A stretch of DNA of 64,000 bases, from the NCBI RefSeq assembly GCF_013394795.1, contig NZ_JABXYU010000001.1, positions 2,046,001-2,110,000 on the forward strand. Reading direction: 5' to 3'. Every line of letters starts with the position of its first letter. The stretch's first letter is position 1. Of this stretch, positions 17,104-26,563 are shown piece by piece. Under the pieces are notes generated by a model. It saw only the letters and a list, made by a program, of their open reading frames with translations, was not told the DNA's origin and made no database searches. This stretch comes from Leptotrichia sp. oral taxon 223 (GTDB lineage: Bacteria; Fusobacteriota; Fusobacteriia; Fusobacteriales; Leptotrichiaceae). The translations under genes and the position numbers were made by a program.

Positions 17104-18091
17104 AAGAAATGGATATTTAGAAACACTTCAAAAAGGATTGGTGGTATTGGGGACTTTTGAAAATAAGTTTTCATTAGGAAAAGGTTCGAGAGAAGAACGA
17201 ATAGAACTTTTGAAAAATGAAATTCAAAATGCGGATGCTATCCTAGTAGGTGCTGGTTCAGGATTATCAACTTCGGCAGGTTTTACATATAGCGGAGAAA
17301 GATTTGAAAAATACTTTTTTGACTTTATAAAGGAATATGGCATTACAGATATGTATTCAGGTGGATTTTATCCATTTCCAAATGATGAAATCCGTTGGGC
17401 TTGGTGGGCAAGACACATATATTTTAATCGTTATGTGAAAGCTCCAAAACCTGTCTATAATGAATTATTTTCACTTTTAAAAGATAAAGATTATTTTGTT
17501 ATTACAACAAATGTGGATCATCAATTTCAAAAGGCAGGATTTGATAAAAAGAGACTTTTCTATACGCAAGGAGATTACGGTTTATTCCAAAGTGTGAATC
17601 CGCAGATACAAAAAACCTATGATAATGAAGAATGGGTAATGAAAGCGATGGAAGCACAAGGATTTGTAAAAGATGGAAATGGAGTATTCGGCATTCCTAC
17701 GAATGGAGAAATTCTTATGAGAATACCGGCAGAATTAATTCCTAAATGCCCTGATGACAGCTCAGATATGACAACTAATCTTCGGGCTGACAGTTCATTT
17801 GTAGAAGATGAAGGATGGTATACAGCTGCTGAAAAATATTCAGAATTTCTTGAAAATCACAAAAATATGCACATTTTGTTTCTAGAATTAGGAGTTGGAG
17901 CAAACACGCCTGTAATCATTAAGTATCCCTTCTGGTATATGACGATGGAAAACAAAAAAGCTGTTTATGCCTGTATAAATTACAGGGAAGCATTTTGTCC
18001 GATTAAACTTGAAGATAGAAGTATTTGTTTAGATGGGGATATTGGGGAAGTTTTGGGTGAAATATATAAAAAAATTGAAGAAGATATTTAA
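17084..18091 (+). CDS. Class M sirtuin (SirTM), probable protein ADP-ribosyltransferase
   Basis: A 335-residue sirtuin-fold protein. The NAD loop GAGSGLSTSAG is at 56-66, TTNVDHQF gives N143 and D145, and YTQGDYG gives Q162 in place of the deacetylase histidine. The spacing N-x-D...Q equals that reported for Streptococcus pyogenes SirTM (N118, D120, Q137), the branch with ADP-ribosyltransferase rather than deacetylase activity. The start at 17084 has GAGGAAG ten bases before it; an in-frame start at 17054 is less likely. In known operons the target is a lipoylated GcvH-like protein; no such gene is next door here. Confidence 0.9.
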   Translation: MKKSYSRRNGYLETLQKGLVVLGTFENKFSLGKGSREERIELLKNEIQNADAILVGAGSGLSTSAGFTYSGERFEKYFFDFIKEYGITDMYSGGFYPFPNDEIRWAWWARHIYFNRYVKAPKPVYNELFSLLKDKDYFVITTNVDHQFQKAGFDKKRLFYTQGDYGLFQSVNPQIQKTYDNEEWVMKAMEAQGFVKDGNGVFGIPTNGEILMRIPAELIPKCPDDSSDMTTNLRADSSFVEDEGWYTAAEKYSEFLENHKNMHILFLELGVGANTPVIIKYPFWYMTMENKKAVYACINYREAFCPIKLEDRSICLDGDIGEVLGEIYKKIEEDI

Positions 18092-18236
18092 AATTTTTTT
18101 CATTTTCCAGTTGATAAAATCTGTATCAATTGATATTGAAAATAAAATATCAAAAAAATAAAAGATGTGCTGGATTTTATTGAACCTTTTTAGTATAATT
18201 ACTATTATGGATTCAGATACAAGGAGAAGGAGTAAG

Positions 18237-18809
18237 ATGAAAAAAGACAGATTAGTAGGCTTTTTTGATGGAGTTATAGCGATTATAATGACAGTCTTAG
18301 TATTGGAGCTGCCTAAAATAAAAGGCACAACATTGGCAGCCATTTGGGAAAATAGAGTAAATTATTTTGCATATATAACGACATTTATACTGTTTGTAAT
18401 ATTTTGGGATACTCATCATATGATATTTGACAAGGTTGAGAAAATAAATTCTAAAATAGTTAAAATACAGATGCTTTTATTGTTTTTGAATACGCTGTTT
18501 CCATATATAACATTGTGGGTTTCTGAAAATCCTTACAGCTATTTGGTGGAATGTGTATATATATTTTTTCTGTTGGGAGAGAATATCATTTATTCGTGGC
18601 TTTGTAATGAACTTGTGAAGGCAGATTCCGAAAATATAAAGCTAAAGAAAACAGTAATAAGTCTTAAAAGACACAAAATAACAACGATTTTACAAATTTC
18701 TTCTTTTATAATAGGTCTATTTAATCCAATGCTTATGCTAGTAATAGGATTTATTTCATTGTCAATATGGTATATTCCAATGCCTAAACTGAAAAAAAAG
18801 AAATATTAA
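18237..18809 (+). CDS. TMEM175/DUF1211-family membrane protein, divergent third copy
   Basis: A 190-residue member of the same family as the pair at 11123 and 11924 but clearly divergent. The signature helix reads LVGFFDGVIAIIMTVLVLEL, closer to the family FSDGVFAI consensus, and several hydrophobic helices follow. The ribosome site AAGGAGAAGGAG is exceptionally strong for this window. Probably a potassium-conducting channel by family. It follows the sirtuin gene by 145 bases with no clear terminator between, so cotranscription is possible. Confidence 0.82.
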   Translation: MKKDRLVGFFDGVIAIIMTVLVLELPKIKGTTLAAIWENRVNYFAYITTFILFVIFWDTHHMIFDKVEKINSKIVKIQMLLLFLNTLFPYITLWVSENPYSYLVECVYIFFLLGENIIYSWLCNELVKADSENIKLKKTVISLKRHKITTILQISSFIIGLFNPMLMLVIGFISLSIWYIPMPKLKKKKY

Positions 18810-18865
18810 AACACGTTAAAAAACTGATGGAGATATTTTAGATAAAATAAATGAAGGAGTGGAAA

Positions 18866-19582
18866 ATGAACTACAAACTTGTATTAATAGACTTGGATGA
18901 CACACTTTTTGATTATCCAAAAACTGAAAAAGAGGCATTTAGGAGAACGTTTGAAGAATTGGGATTTTTTGCAGAAAGTGAATTGGGGCAGAAGAAAAAA
19001 GAAGAAATTTATGAGAAGATAAAAGATAGATATAAAGATGTGAATTTGCAGTTGTGGAAGGATTTGGAAAAAGGGGCTGTGGATAAGGATAGATTAAAGG
19101 TTGTGAGATTTGAAAAAATAATTGAGGAATTTGATTTGAAATATAATCCGTACAAAATGAGCGAGCTTTACTTGAAAAAACTGGGAGAAGGGATTTTTCC
19201 TTTTGAAGCAACTGAAAAACTATGTGAATATTTACATTCAAAATATAAAGTCGGAATTGTAACTAATGGTATAAAGGAAGTCCAGTATCCAAGAATAGAA
19301 AATTCTGTAATTGCAAAATACATTGATAAAATCATTATTTCCGATGAAGTTGGAGTAAATAAGCCTGATAAACGAATATTTGAATATGCAATAAATTATT
19401 TTCAAATAATGGACAAAGCCGAAGTTATAATGATAGGTGATTCATTAGGAGCAGATATAAAGGGAGGACAAAACGCTGAAATTGATACTTGCTGGGTAAA
19501 TTTACGAAATAATGTAAATGATGCTGGAATAATTCCCAAATATGAAATAGGCAACCTGGAAGAATTATTTGAAATATTATAA
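18866..19582 (+). CDS. yjjG: YjjG-type HAD phosphatase (5'-nucleotidase-like)
   Basis: A 238-residue haloacid-dehalogenase-fold phosphatase with motif I LIDLDDTLFDYP, motif II VGIVTNG, a lysine in NKPDKRIF, and motif IV MIGDSLGADIKGG. Motif wording and length match the YjjG (noncanonical pyrimidine nucleotidase) subfamily, which dephosphorylates nucleoside monophosphates. The ATG at 18866 is chosen since AAGGAG lies just before it; an in-frame ATG at 18851 lies upstream of that site. Confidence 0.88.
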   Translation: MNYKLVLIDLDDTLFDYPKTEKEAFRRTFEELGFFAESELGQKKKEEIYEKIKDRYKDVNLQLWKDLEKGAVDKDRLKVVRFEKIIEEFDLKYNPYKMSELYLKKLGEGIFPFEATEKLCEYLHSKYKVGIVTNGIKEVQYPRIENSVIAKYIDKIIISDEVGVNKPDKRIFEYAINYFQIMDKAEVIMIGDSLGADIKGGQNAEIDTCWVNLRNNVNDAGIIPKYEIGNLEELFEIL

Positions 19583-20019
19583 ATTTACTTAAAACTTTAC
19601 TGAATTTATAAGAAAAATAAAATTTTTTTATAGTAAAATGACTAGAGAGTCAATTTTTTAAAAAATATAGTTTTTGTTTAAAATTCATCATAATTGTTTT
19701 ATAAATATTTTTTTATAATTTTTAAGTTGTTTTATTTATCCAACTGTGAAACTCATGTTTTCAATCTTTAAACAGTCATAGTTGAACAAATAAAAAAGCC
19801 GTCGATTTATTAAGCTAAAATTAAAATTTGAGAGCGGGTGTACAGAGGTATGGCGTTTGATACACCTGCGTAAAAAATCAGAAAATAAAAAACAAGAAAA
19901 AAATTATTGAATAAAATAACTTGAAATCAAAATTAGGGGAAATAATTTGTCTTAATAATTCAAGAGAAGATTTTTAGTAAATATTAGTAAAAAAATTTGT
20001 AAGAAGGAGGATAATGTAG
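19583..20019. other. Intergenic region with two hairpin structures
   Basis: This 437-base spacer precedes the autotransporter gene. It contains a long imperfect inverted repeat (about 19726-19794, arms around CAACTGTGA / TCATAGTTG) and one copy of the ATGGCG-loop hairpin (19834-19870). No coding frame with a ribosome site is evident until GGAGG before 20020. Confidence 0.5.
19834..19870 (+). repeat. ATGGCG-loop hairpin repeat, copy A
   Basis: The hairpin has outer arms GCGGGTGTA / TACACCTGC (one G-T pair) around the loop core ATGGCGTTTGAT. The loop core is shared with 23042-23071 (reverse strand) and 23326-23353, whose stems differ in sequence. Confidence 0.6.
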
Positions 20020-22344
20020 ATGATTGAAAAAAGAAAAAGATTTTTGTTTTTAATTATTTTTCTTTTGGTAAATAGTTTTGGGTTTTCTGAAAGCCTGAAA
20101 GATGAAAATTATTTTGTGCTAAAAAATGAGAAAAAAGATGAACAAAATTTGGAAAAAAATAAGGAAGAGAAAGAAAAGAGATTCTTGGAAAATGAACTTA
20201 AGATGGAATCATATAAGAATACTGTAAATAATGAAAAAAATTTAGAAAATAAAAAAAGTGAAATTCCTTTTAAGGATAAGAAAATTGGGCTGGTGCTTAG
20301 CGGAGGGACAGCGAAAGGGCTTGCTCATATTGGGATATTGAAGGTGCTGGATGAAGAGAAGGTGCCTGTGGAATATGCGACGGGAACAAGTATGGGAAGC
20401 ATTATTGCTGGAATGTACAGTGTGGGCTATACTCCGCAGGAAATTGAGGAAATAGCAACGAGTATGGACTGGATAGGACTTTTTAGCGATAAAATCGAAA
20501 GAAAGGATAAGGGGGCTATAAGAAATTCGATTGAGGATAAAAATAGCACGGTAATTCCGATGAAAAATTTTATGCCAAAATTACCTAGTGGAGTTGTTGG
20601 GGGAAAGACTGCTAGCCAAAGGTTGAATGAAATTTTTTATGGAGCGTTAAGAGTACAGGATTTCAGAAAATTTCCAAGAAAATTTGCGGCAGTTGCGACT
20701 GACTTGGAATCTGGAGAAGGAGTTATGCTTGACAAGGGTTCAATTGCAACGGCTATTAGGGAAAGTTTGTCATTGCCGTCAATTTTTGCGCCTATCCGAG
20801 ATGAGAAAAGGCTTTACATTGATGGAGGAGTTACTCGAAATTTACCTGTGCAGGATGTAAAAGTGCTTGGAGCAGATTATACAATTGGAGTGAATGTAGG
20901 AGATGGATTTACAAAAAGAGATGAGTCCAAAATGAACTTGATTGATGTAATTTCAGATTCTACAACAATTGCCGGAAGACAGGAAGTGGAGCGGCAAATC
21001 CGTATGCTTGACTTGTATATGAAACCAGATTTGGAAAAGTTCGAGTCCTATGATTTTTCAAAGGTGAAGGAACTTATTGCGGCTGGAGAGAAAATCGCAA
21101 GGGAGAATATAGATGAAATCAGAAAATTGTCAAATCCTGAACTTTATGAAAAGCTGGAGGAGAAACGGAAGGAGTTTAGACGGACTTGGAGCGATGAGTA
21201 CAATATTACAGGAGTTGTGATAGAAGGGAACAAAAAATATAAAAAAGCGTATTTTGATAAATTTTTACCTAAGAAACTTGGCATTTTAAACAGGCTGGAT
21301 ATGGAAAAAATTGTTAATAATATTTATCAGAATGGTGATTTTACAACGGTTTATTATGAAGTCAAAGATAACGATCTGGTAATAAATGTGCAGGAAAAAC
21401 CGAGCGACTATTTGACGCTTTCAGGAAACATAAACAATGAAGACTTGGCTACGGTAAATGTTGGATTTCAAGGGAGCAAGATTTTAAATAATACAAACGT
21501 CAGGTATTCAGTAAGCGGGACAGTTGCGAATGAATATGGGGCAAGAGGCAAGGCTACCGTTGAACTTGGAAAAAATTCAAAAGCGCTGGTTTACAGTGAA
21601 TTTGAATACAAACGTGACATTATAAAAAATCAGAAGTACAATAATGGATATTTTGATTTTGAAAACAGGAAATTCAAATTTGGAACAGGAATCGGGTTTG
21701 AAATGTACAAAAATTTACTATTTTCAGTAGGTGGAGGTTATCAATTTTCAGATGTGACAAAACATGAAAATCATGATGAAAATGTAAGAAAATCATTCCC
21801 GTATTTTGAAGCGCAGCTGGATTACGACACAAGAGACAGTATAAACTTTGCGACAAGAGGAGTGCACTTATTTTCAAGTTATACATTGGCAAATGCAAAA
21901 AAGGCCAAATTTAACTCACTAAGCGCAGGTGGAGAAATTAACATACCGATTGGCGAAAAAATTACAATCACTCCAAAAGTGGCATATTTAACATCCTATG
22001 GAGACGATATTCCAGAAACTTACAGGCCTAAAATGGGAGGAATACGGACAGCTGACAATTCATTAGAATTTGCTGGAATGCCGGCAGATAAAATTCGTGG
22101 AAACAGCATTTTTGTCGGGAGCCTGAAAGCCCAGTACAATGTTTCAAAACTTGTATATTTAGACACAACATATTCAAGGGCAAGTATTTCGCAGAAGAGC
22201 TACAGTTTTGGAAATGATGGAAAGGAAAGCTATAAATTTGGGCTTGGGGTAAAAGCCTTGTCAATTCCGCTTTATTTTGGATTTGCAAAAGTGCCGGGAG
22301 AAAGCTGGCGGTACATTATAAACTTTGGATATTTGCCAGAATAA
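20020..22344 (+). CDS. fplA: FplA-like type Vd autotransporter phospholipase
   Basis: A 774-residue fusion of a signal peptide (about 1-24), a Lys/Glu-rich linker (to about 85), a patatin-like phospholipase domain (about 86-290), a POTRA-like stretch (about 395-460) and a 16-strand-type outer-membrane barrel ending in aromatic FGYLPE. The patatin oxyanion loop is LSGGTAKGLAHIG, the nucleophile is S124 in GTSMGS, and the acid is D268 in YIDGGVTRNLP. This is the architecture of Fusobacterium FplA, a surface A1-type phospholipase. The start has GGAGG upstream. Cleavage and release from the surface cannot be judged from sequence. Confidence 0.92.
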   Translation: MIEKRKRFLFLIIFLLVNSFGFSESLKDENYFVLKNEKKDEQNLEKNKEEKEKRFLENELKMESYKNTVNNEKNLENKKSEIPFKDKKIGLVLSGGTAKGLAHIGILKVLDEEKVPVEYATGTSMGSIIAGMYSVGYTPQEIEEIATSMDWIGLFSDKIERKDKGAIRNSIEDKNSTVIPMKNFMPKLPSGVVGGKTASQRLNEIFYGALRVQDFRKFPRKFAAVATDLESGEGVMLDKGSIATAIRESLSLPSIFAPIRDEKRLYIDGGVTRNLPVQDVKVLGADYTIGVNVGDGFTKRDESKMNLIDVISDSTTIAGRQEVERQIRMLDLYMKPDLEKFESYDFSKVKELIAAGEKIARENIDEIRKLSNPELYEKLEEKRKEFRRTWSDEYNITGVVIEGNKKYKKAYFDKFLPKKLGILNRLDMEKIVNNIYQNGDFTTVYYEVKDNDLVINVQEKPSDYLTLSGNINNEDLATVNVGFQGSKILNNTNVRYSVSGTVANEYGARGKATVELGKNSKALVYSEFEYKRDIIKNQKYNNGYFDFENRKFKFGTGIGFEMYKNLLFSVGGGYQFSDVTKHENHDENVRKSFPYFEAQLDYDTRDSINFATRGVHLFSSYTLANAKKAKFNSLSAGGEINIPIGEKITITPKVAYLTSYGDDIPETYRPKMGGIRTADNSLEFAGMPADKIRGNSIFVGSLKAQYNVSKLVYLDTTYSRASISQKSYSFGNDGKESYKFGLGVKALSIPLYFGFAKVPGESWRYIINFGYLPE

Positions 22345-22446
22345 TAATTTTCAAAATAATGATTTAAAGTGAAGAAAATTCTTTTTGATATTGAAAAAAT
22401 ATGATAGAATAAATTATGAAAATTTAAGTAGAATTAGGAGGAAAAA

Positions 22447-22812
22447 ATGAAAAAAATACCTGAAGCAGTTGGACCGTATTCAGCCTTTAGAAAAGCTGGT
22501 GACTTTTTGTACATTTCAGGACAAATCGCAATAAATCCTGAAAATCAGCAAATCGAAGCTGTTACAGTAGAAGAACAGGCAAGACAAGTTCTTGAAAACT
22601 TGAAGGCAATTTTAGAAAACAATGGACTGGCAACAAAGAATGTTATAAAAACAACTGTATTATTAGACAACATCAACGACTTTGGAGCGGTAAACGACAT
22701 TTATGCAGAATACTTTACTGAACCATATCCGGCAAGATCAGCTTTTGCGGTGGATAAATTGCCAAAAGGAGTTTTGGTGGAAATTGAAGCGATAGCTTAT
22801 TTTGGAAAATAA
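22447..22812 (+). CDS. ridA: RidA family enamine/imine deaminase
   Basis: A 121-residue Rid-family protein that hydrolyses reactive enamine/imine intermediates from PLP enzymes to 2-ketoacids. Marks: AVGPYSAFRKAGDFLYISGQI at the N-terminus, the conserved arginine in PYPARSAF, and the C-terminal VEIEAIAYF. The ribosome site AGGAGG is strong and a terminator follows immediately, so it is a single-gene unit. Confidence 0.94.
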   Translation: MKKIPEAVGPYSAFRKAGDFLYISGQIAINPENQQIEAVTVEEQARQVLENLKAILENNGLATKNVIKTTVLLDNINDFGAVNDIYAEYFTEPYPARSAFAVDKLPKGVLVEIEAIAYFGK

Positions 22813-22826
22813 TACTTTATTAAATG

Positions 22827-22860
22827 GATGACTTTGGATAACCTGAAGTCGTCTTTTTTT
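22827..22860 (+). terminator. Rho-independent terminator after ridA
   Basis: The stem GATGACTTT / GAAGTCGTC (G-T pairs included) has an eight-base loop followed by seven T. Confidence 0.75.
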
Positions 22861-23041
22861 GTAACAATAATTCATTTTCAATATCTAATACTAAACCCCT
22901 TTTGAAAATAGAAATAAATTTTTATAATAGAGTTGTTTGATAATTAATTCATAATCATTCAACTAAATTATTTTTTATTATTTTTTGGATATTTTATTAA
23001 TAAATATTTTTTCATAATCCTATGTTTTTTCTTTTTATAAA

Positions 23042-23140
23042 GCAAGGGAAATCAATCGCCATTTCCCTTGCAACCCTGGCTCGTCTAAGCATTTTTTTGA
23101 AACAAAAACGAAACTCGCTGACGCTCAAACAGTCGTTTTC
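23042..23140 (-). repeat. ATGGCG-loop hairpin repeat, copy B
   Basis: On the minus strand it reads CTGTTTGAGCG, AGCGAGTTT, a spacer, GGGTTGCAAGGG and then a perfect hairpin whose loop core is ATGGCGATTGAT. The order of blocks matches copy C at 23254-23353. Confidence 0.7.
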
Positions 23141-23253
23141 ATTCCAAAAAAATCACGACATTCTATATTAAATTATAAAGATTATTATATTTAAATTTTA
23201 GGTTTTTACATTTGAAAAATATTAAATAAGCAAAATTTCGTTAAAGGAAAAAT

Positions 23254-23353
23254 AACTGTCTGAGCGTAGTTTTACGAAGCGAGTTTTATTTTTTCTTTAT
23301 AAGAAAGTTTTGCGTAAGCGGGGTTGTAAGGGCATGGCGTCTGATGCCCTTAC
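23254..23353 (+). repeat. ATGGCG-loop hairpin repeat, copy C
   Basis: It contains ACTGTCTGAGCG, AGCGAGTTTT, GGGGTTGTAAGGG and a perfect 10-base stem GTAAGGGCAT / ATGCCCTTAC (23326-23353) around an eight-base loop. It is homologous to copy B on the other strand. Confidence 0.7.
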
Positions 23354-23410
23354 GTTAAAAAAATTGAATAAAGAAATAGAAAAAACTATTATTAGTCATA
23401 ATATTTATAA

Positions 23411-23476
23411 ATAAAATTATAAAAGTCTTTAAGATGGATACTTAATGATTAAATTTAATTAAAGGATATTTTAATA
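23411..23476 (+). repeat. 66-bp dispersed intergenic repeat, copy 2
   Basis: Matches the reverse complement of 1261-1326 with four mismatches in 66 bases. It lies about 80 bases before the clpB promoter. Confidence 0.75.
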
Positions 23477-23558
23477 GCTACACAGGTTGTATAATGACAT
23501 AATCACGTAAAAAAAAATGACTTTAATTTCATAATTTAAAAAAATTTAAAAAAAAGTG

Positions 23559-23587
23559 TTGACAAAAATTTTGGATAGTGATATACT
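23559..23587 (+). promoter_or_regulatory. clpB promoter
   Basis: A consensus TTGACA (23559-23564) and TATACT (23582-23587) are separated by 17 bases. It is immediately followed by the CIRCE operator. Confidence 0.85.
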
Positions 23588-23594
23588 ACATTTG

Positions 23595-23621
23595 TTAGCA
23601 ATCATATAGATAGAGTGCTAA
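23595..23621 (+). promoter_or_regulatory. CIRCE operator (HrcA binding site)
   Basis: TTAGCAATC, nine bases, GAGTGCTAA: the CIRCE consensus TTAGCACTC-N9-GAGTGCTAA with a single change in the left arm. It sits just after the -10 box, where HrcA binding would block transcription initiation. Confidence 0.88.
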
Positions 23622-23675
23622 TAAATTAAAAAATAGTTTTTAATTAAGAAATTTAAGAAGAAAAAGGTGATGGAT

Positions 23676-26246
23676 ATGGAACAGAACTTTACGCAAAAAA
23701 GTATTGAGGCTATTTCAGAGGCTAATAACTTTGCGATTAGATATAGACATTCTGATATAAAGGTGGAACATTTGCTGCTTGCGCTTGTGGGGCAGATGGA
23801 AGGACTGATTCCTAGCGTACTTAAAAAGATGGGAATTGATACGGCTGACATGATTAGGAAAATTGAAGGGAAACTATCTAGTTTTCCTAGAATTGAAGGC
23901 GGTAACAGTGAACCGAGAGCGAATGGAGAGTTAAATAGGGTTCTCGTCGGAGCAAGAGATATTGCTAAGAAAATGGGGGACAGTTATATCAGTACCGAAC
24001 ATTTGTTCTTGGCAAGTTATGATAATAACAGTTTTTTAAAAGATTATGGAATAAATAAGAAGCAGTTTGAAACTGTGCTTGAAAGTGTGAGGGGAGGTAG
24101 AAAAATTATGACAGATAATCCAGAAGGAACTTATGAAGCGTTAGATAAATTTGGTAAGGATCTGGTGGAACTTGCTCGAAAAGGTAAACTTGATCCGATT
24201 ATTGGAAGAGATAATGAAATCCGACGGGCTATACAGATTTTATCAAGGAGAAATAAAAATAATCCAATTCTGATTGGAGAACCAGGAGTCGGAAAAACAG
24301 CGATTGCAGAAGGAATTGCGCAAAGAATACTAAAGGGCGATGTGCCTGAAAACTTGAAGGATAAAACGATTTTCTCACTTGATATGGGTGCCTTGGTTGC
24401 AGGAGCGAAATATCGTGGGGAATTTGAGGAAAGATTAAAAGCGGTATTGGAAGAAATTGAAAAAAGTGAAGGAAGAATAATTCTTTTCATTGATGAAGTT
24501 CATAACATTGTGGGAGCTGGGAAAACGGAAGGATCTATGGACGCTGGAAACCTTTTGAAGCCAATGCTTGCACGTGGGGAAATAAAGGTTATTGGTGCTA
24601 CTACGATTGACGAATATAGAAAATATATTGAAAAGGATGCAGCGCTTGAGCGTAGATTTCAGCCTGTAATGGTAGATGAGCCGACTGTGGAAGATACAAT
24701 TTCAATTTTACGTGGATTGAAAGAAAAATTTGAAATTTTCCATGGAATCAGAATTACGGATAATGCTATAGTTACTGCGGCTACAATGAGTGACAGATAT
24801 ATAAATGACAGATTTTTACCAGATAAGGCGATTGACTTGATTGACGAGGCGGCTGCAAAAGTAAAGACTGAAATTAATTCAATGCCGACAGAACTGGATG
24901 AAGTTACAAGACGTGTTATGCAGCTTGAAATTGAAAAAGTGGCGCTTGAGAAGGAAAAGGATCAGGCTTCTAAAGATAGACTTGTTACATTGGAAAAAGA
25001 ATTGGCAGAACTTAACGAGAAAAAAGCCGCATTTAAGGCACAATGGGAAAGTGAAAAGCAGGAAGTTGAAAAAATACAAAATATTAATACAGAAATTGAA
25101 AAAGTTAAACTTCAAATTGCCGATGCGCAAAGAAAAAATGACTACAACAAACTGGCTGAACTGCAATACGGTAAATTGCCGGCACTGGAAAAACAAAGGG
25201 CAGATGAAGAAGAAAAAGCCAAAAATCAAAATCCAGATGCAAATAAATTATTAAAACAGGAAATTGACAGCGAAGAAATAGCAGAAATTGTTGGAAAATG
25301 GACTGGAATACCGGTTTCAAAATTGTTACAGGGAGAGCGTGAAAAAATCTTACATCTTGCAGAACAAATGATGAAAAGAGTAATCGGGCAAGATGAAGCA
25401 ATCACAACAATAAGCGACACAATAATCCGTTCACGTGCAGGACTGAAAGATCCAAACCGTCCAATCGGTTCATTCATTTTCTTAGGGCCAACAGGTGTAG
25501 GTAAGACTTATTTGACAAAAACACTTGCATTTAACCTGTTTGACGATGAAAGCAACATTGTCAGAATTGATATGAGTGAATATATGGATAAATTCAGCAC
25601 GACAAGATTAATCGGAGCGCCTCCGGGATATGTAGGATATGAAGAAGGTGGACAGTTGACAGAAGCTGTAAGAAGAAAACCTTATTCAGTAATTTTATTT
25701 GACGAAATTGAAAAGGCTCATCCAGATGTATTTAATATTCTGTTGCAACTACTTGACGATGGAAGGCTTACAGATGGTAAAGGGAAAGTTGTAGACTTTA
25801 AGAACACAATAATCATTATGACTTCAAATATCGGTAGTGAAATTATATTGGAAGATCCACAAGTTTCAGAGCCTACAAAAGAAGCTGTATTAAATGAAAT
25901 GAAACATAGATTTAAGCCAGAATTCTTGAACAGAATTGACGATATTATAGTATTTAAGGCATTAGGAAAAGAAAGCGTGAAAAGTATTATTTCACTCATT
26001 CTTGATGAAATCAACGATAAATTAAAGGAACAATACATAAAGATTGAATTTACAGACAAAGCTCTGGATTACATCGTAAACGAAGCTTATGACCCGGCTT
26101 ACGGAGCAAGACCTCTAAAACGTTTTGTTCAAAAAGATATAGAGACTAATTTATCAAAAATGATTTTGAGCAATGAAGTGCCTGAAAACAGTACGGTTGT
26201 GTTGGATAGTGATGGAGATAGATTGATTTATGATGTGAAGAAATAA
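23676..26246 (+). CDS. clpB: ATP-dependent disaggregase ClpB
   Basis: Class I Hsp100 chaperone of 856 residues that rescues aggregated protein together with DnaK. An N-terminal Clp repeat domain (about 1-145) is followed by AAA+ module 1 with Walker [10 protein letters not shown] at 201-209 and Walker [10 protein letters not shown]. Next comes a long coiled-coil middle domain (about 395-520, rich in KEKDQASK-type heptads), and AAA+ module 2 with GPTGVGKTY and the arginine-finger region FLNRIDDI. Two codons (GTG, ATG) lie in frame just upstream, but the ATG at 23676 starts the family MEQNFT sequence and stands four bases after AGGTGAT. Heat-shock control by CIRCE is evident. Confidence 0.95.
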   Translation: MEQNFTQKSIEAISEANNFAIRYRHSDIKVEHLLLALVGQMEGLIPSVLKKMGIDTADMIRKIEGKLSSFPRIEGGNSEPRANGELNRVLVGARDIAKKMGDSYISTEHLFLASYDNNSFLKDYGINKKQFETVLESVRGGRKIMTDNPEGTYEALDKFGKDLVELARKGKLDPIIGRDNEIRRAIQILSRRNKNNPILIGEPGVGKTAIAEGIAQRILKGDVPENLKDKTIFSLDMGALVAGAKYRGEFEERLKAVLEEIEKSEGRIILFIDEVHNIVGAGKTEGSMDAGNLLKPMLARGEIKVIGATTIDEYRKYIEKDAALERRFQPVMVDEPTVEDTISILRGLKEKFEIFHGIRITDNAIVTAATMSDRYINDRFLPDKAIDLIDEAAAKVKTEINSMPTELDEVTRRVMQLEIEKVALEKEKDQASKDRLVTLEKELAELNEKKAAFKAQWESEKQEVEKIQNINTEIEKVKLQIADAQRKNDYNKLAELQYGKLPALEKQRADEEEKAKNQNPDANKLLKQEIDSEEIAEIVGKWTGIPVSKLLQGEREKILHLAEQMMKRVIGQDEAITTISDTIIRSRAGLKDPNRPIGSFIFLGPTGVGKTYLTKTLAFNLFDDESNIVRIDMSEYMDKFSTTRLIGAPPGYVGYEEGGQLTEAVRRKPYSVILFDEIEKAHPDVFNILLQLLDDGRLTDGKGKVVDFKNTIIIMTSNIGSEIILEDPQVSEPTKEAVLNEMKHRFKPEFLNRIDDIIVFKALGKESVKSIISLILDEINDKLKEQYIKIEFTDKALDYIVNEAYDPAYGARPLKRFVQKDIETNLSKMILSNEVPENSTVVLDSDGDRLIYDVKK

Positions 26247-26303
26247 ATTGAGAATTAAATAAGACTTTAAAATATTTTTTGAAGTGATGTTTTTTTGGGA
26301 AAT

Positions 26304-26339
26304 AGGGAAGTATCAGAAACGGTGCTTCCTCTTTTTTTT
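26304..26339 (+). terminator. Rho-independent terminator after clpB
   Basis: A nine-base stem GGAAGTATC / GGTGCTTCC (two G-T pairs) has the loop AGAAAC and a run of T after it. Confidence 0.8.
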
Positions 26340-26382
26340 ATGAAAGTAAAATATTCATCTTTTGAAAAATGCTTTATTTTTT

Positions 26383-26410
26383 TATATTATATTATATTAT
26401 ATTATATTAT
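26383..26410. repeat. Pentanucleotide (ATTAT)n tract
   Basis: Twenty-eight bases of perfect five-base periodicity (about 5.6 units of ATTAT) lie between the clpB terminator and the cardiolipin synthase gene. The 317-base spacer 26247-26563 otherwise contains only the terminator and AT-rich promoter-like sequence. Confidence 0.85.
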
Positions 26411-26563
26411 TTTCTGCTGCACATAATTATACAATACACCGACTAAATTTTTTTATTTACATAAGATAGAATGATTGAAAATCTTTGTTAAAAGTGATAA
26501 AATATATAATTATAACGGTATAAAGACAAATTAATTTATAAGTAAAAGATGAAAGGGGAAAAT

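Larger units (their letters stand above)
22861..23675. other. Long repeat-bearing intergenic region before clpB
   Basis: About 815 bases without a gene. In order it holds a reverse-oriented copy of the ATGGCG-loop repeat (23042-23140), a forward copy (23254-23353), the second 66-base repeat (23411-23476), and then the clpB promoter and CIRCE operator. The two loop-repeat copies face each other and could pair into a larger structure. Confidence 0.65.

Noticed and set aside
19726-19794. Long imperfect inverted repeat as a possible small RNA or riboswitch.
   Set aside because: Pairing is incomplete and it is as likely a terminator or decayed repeat; no known riboswitch core seen.
24879-25401. 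Overlapping open frames within the coiled-coil region of clpB.
   Set aside because: Lysine/leucine-rich shadows in alternative frames of the repetitive coiled-coil coding sequence.
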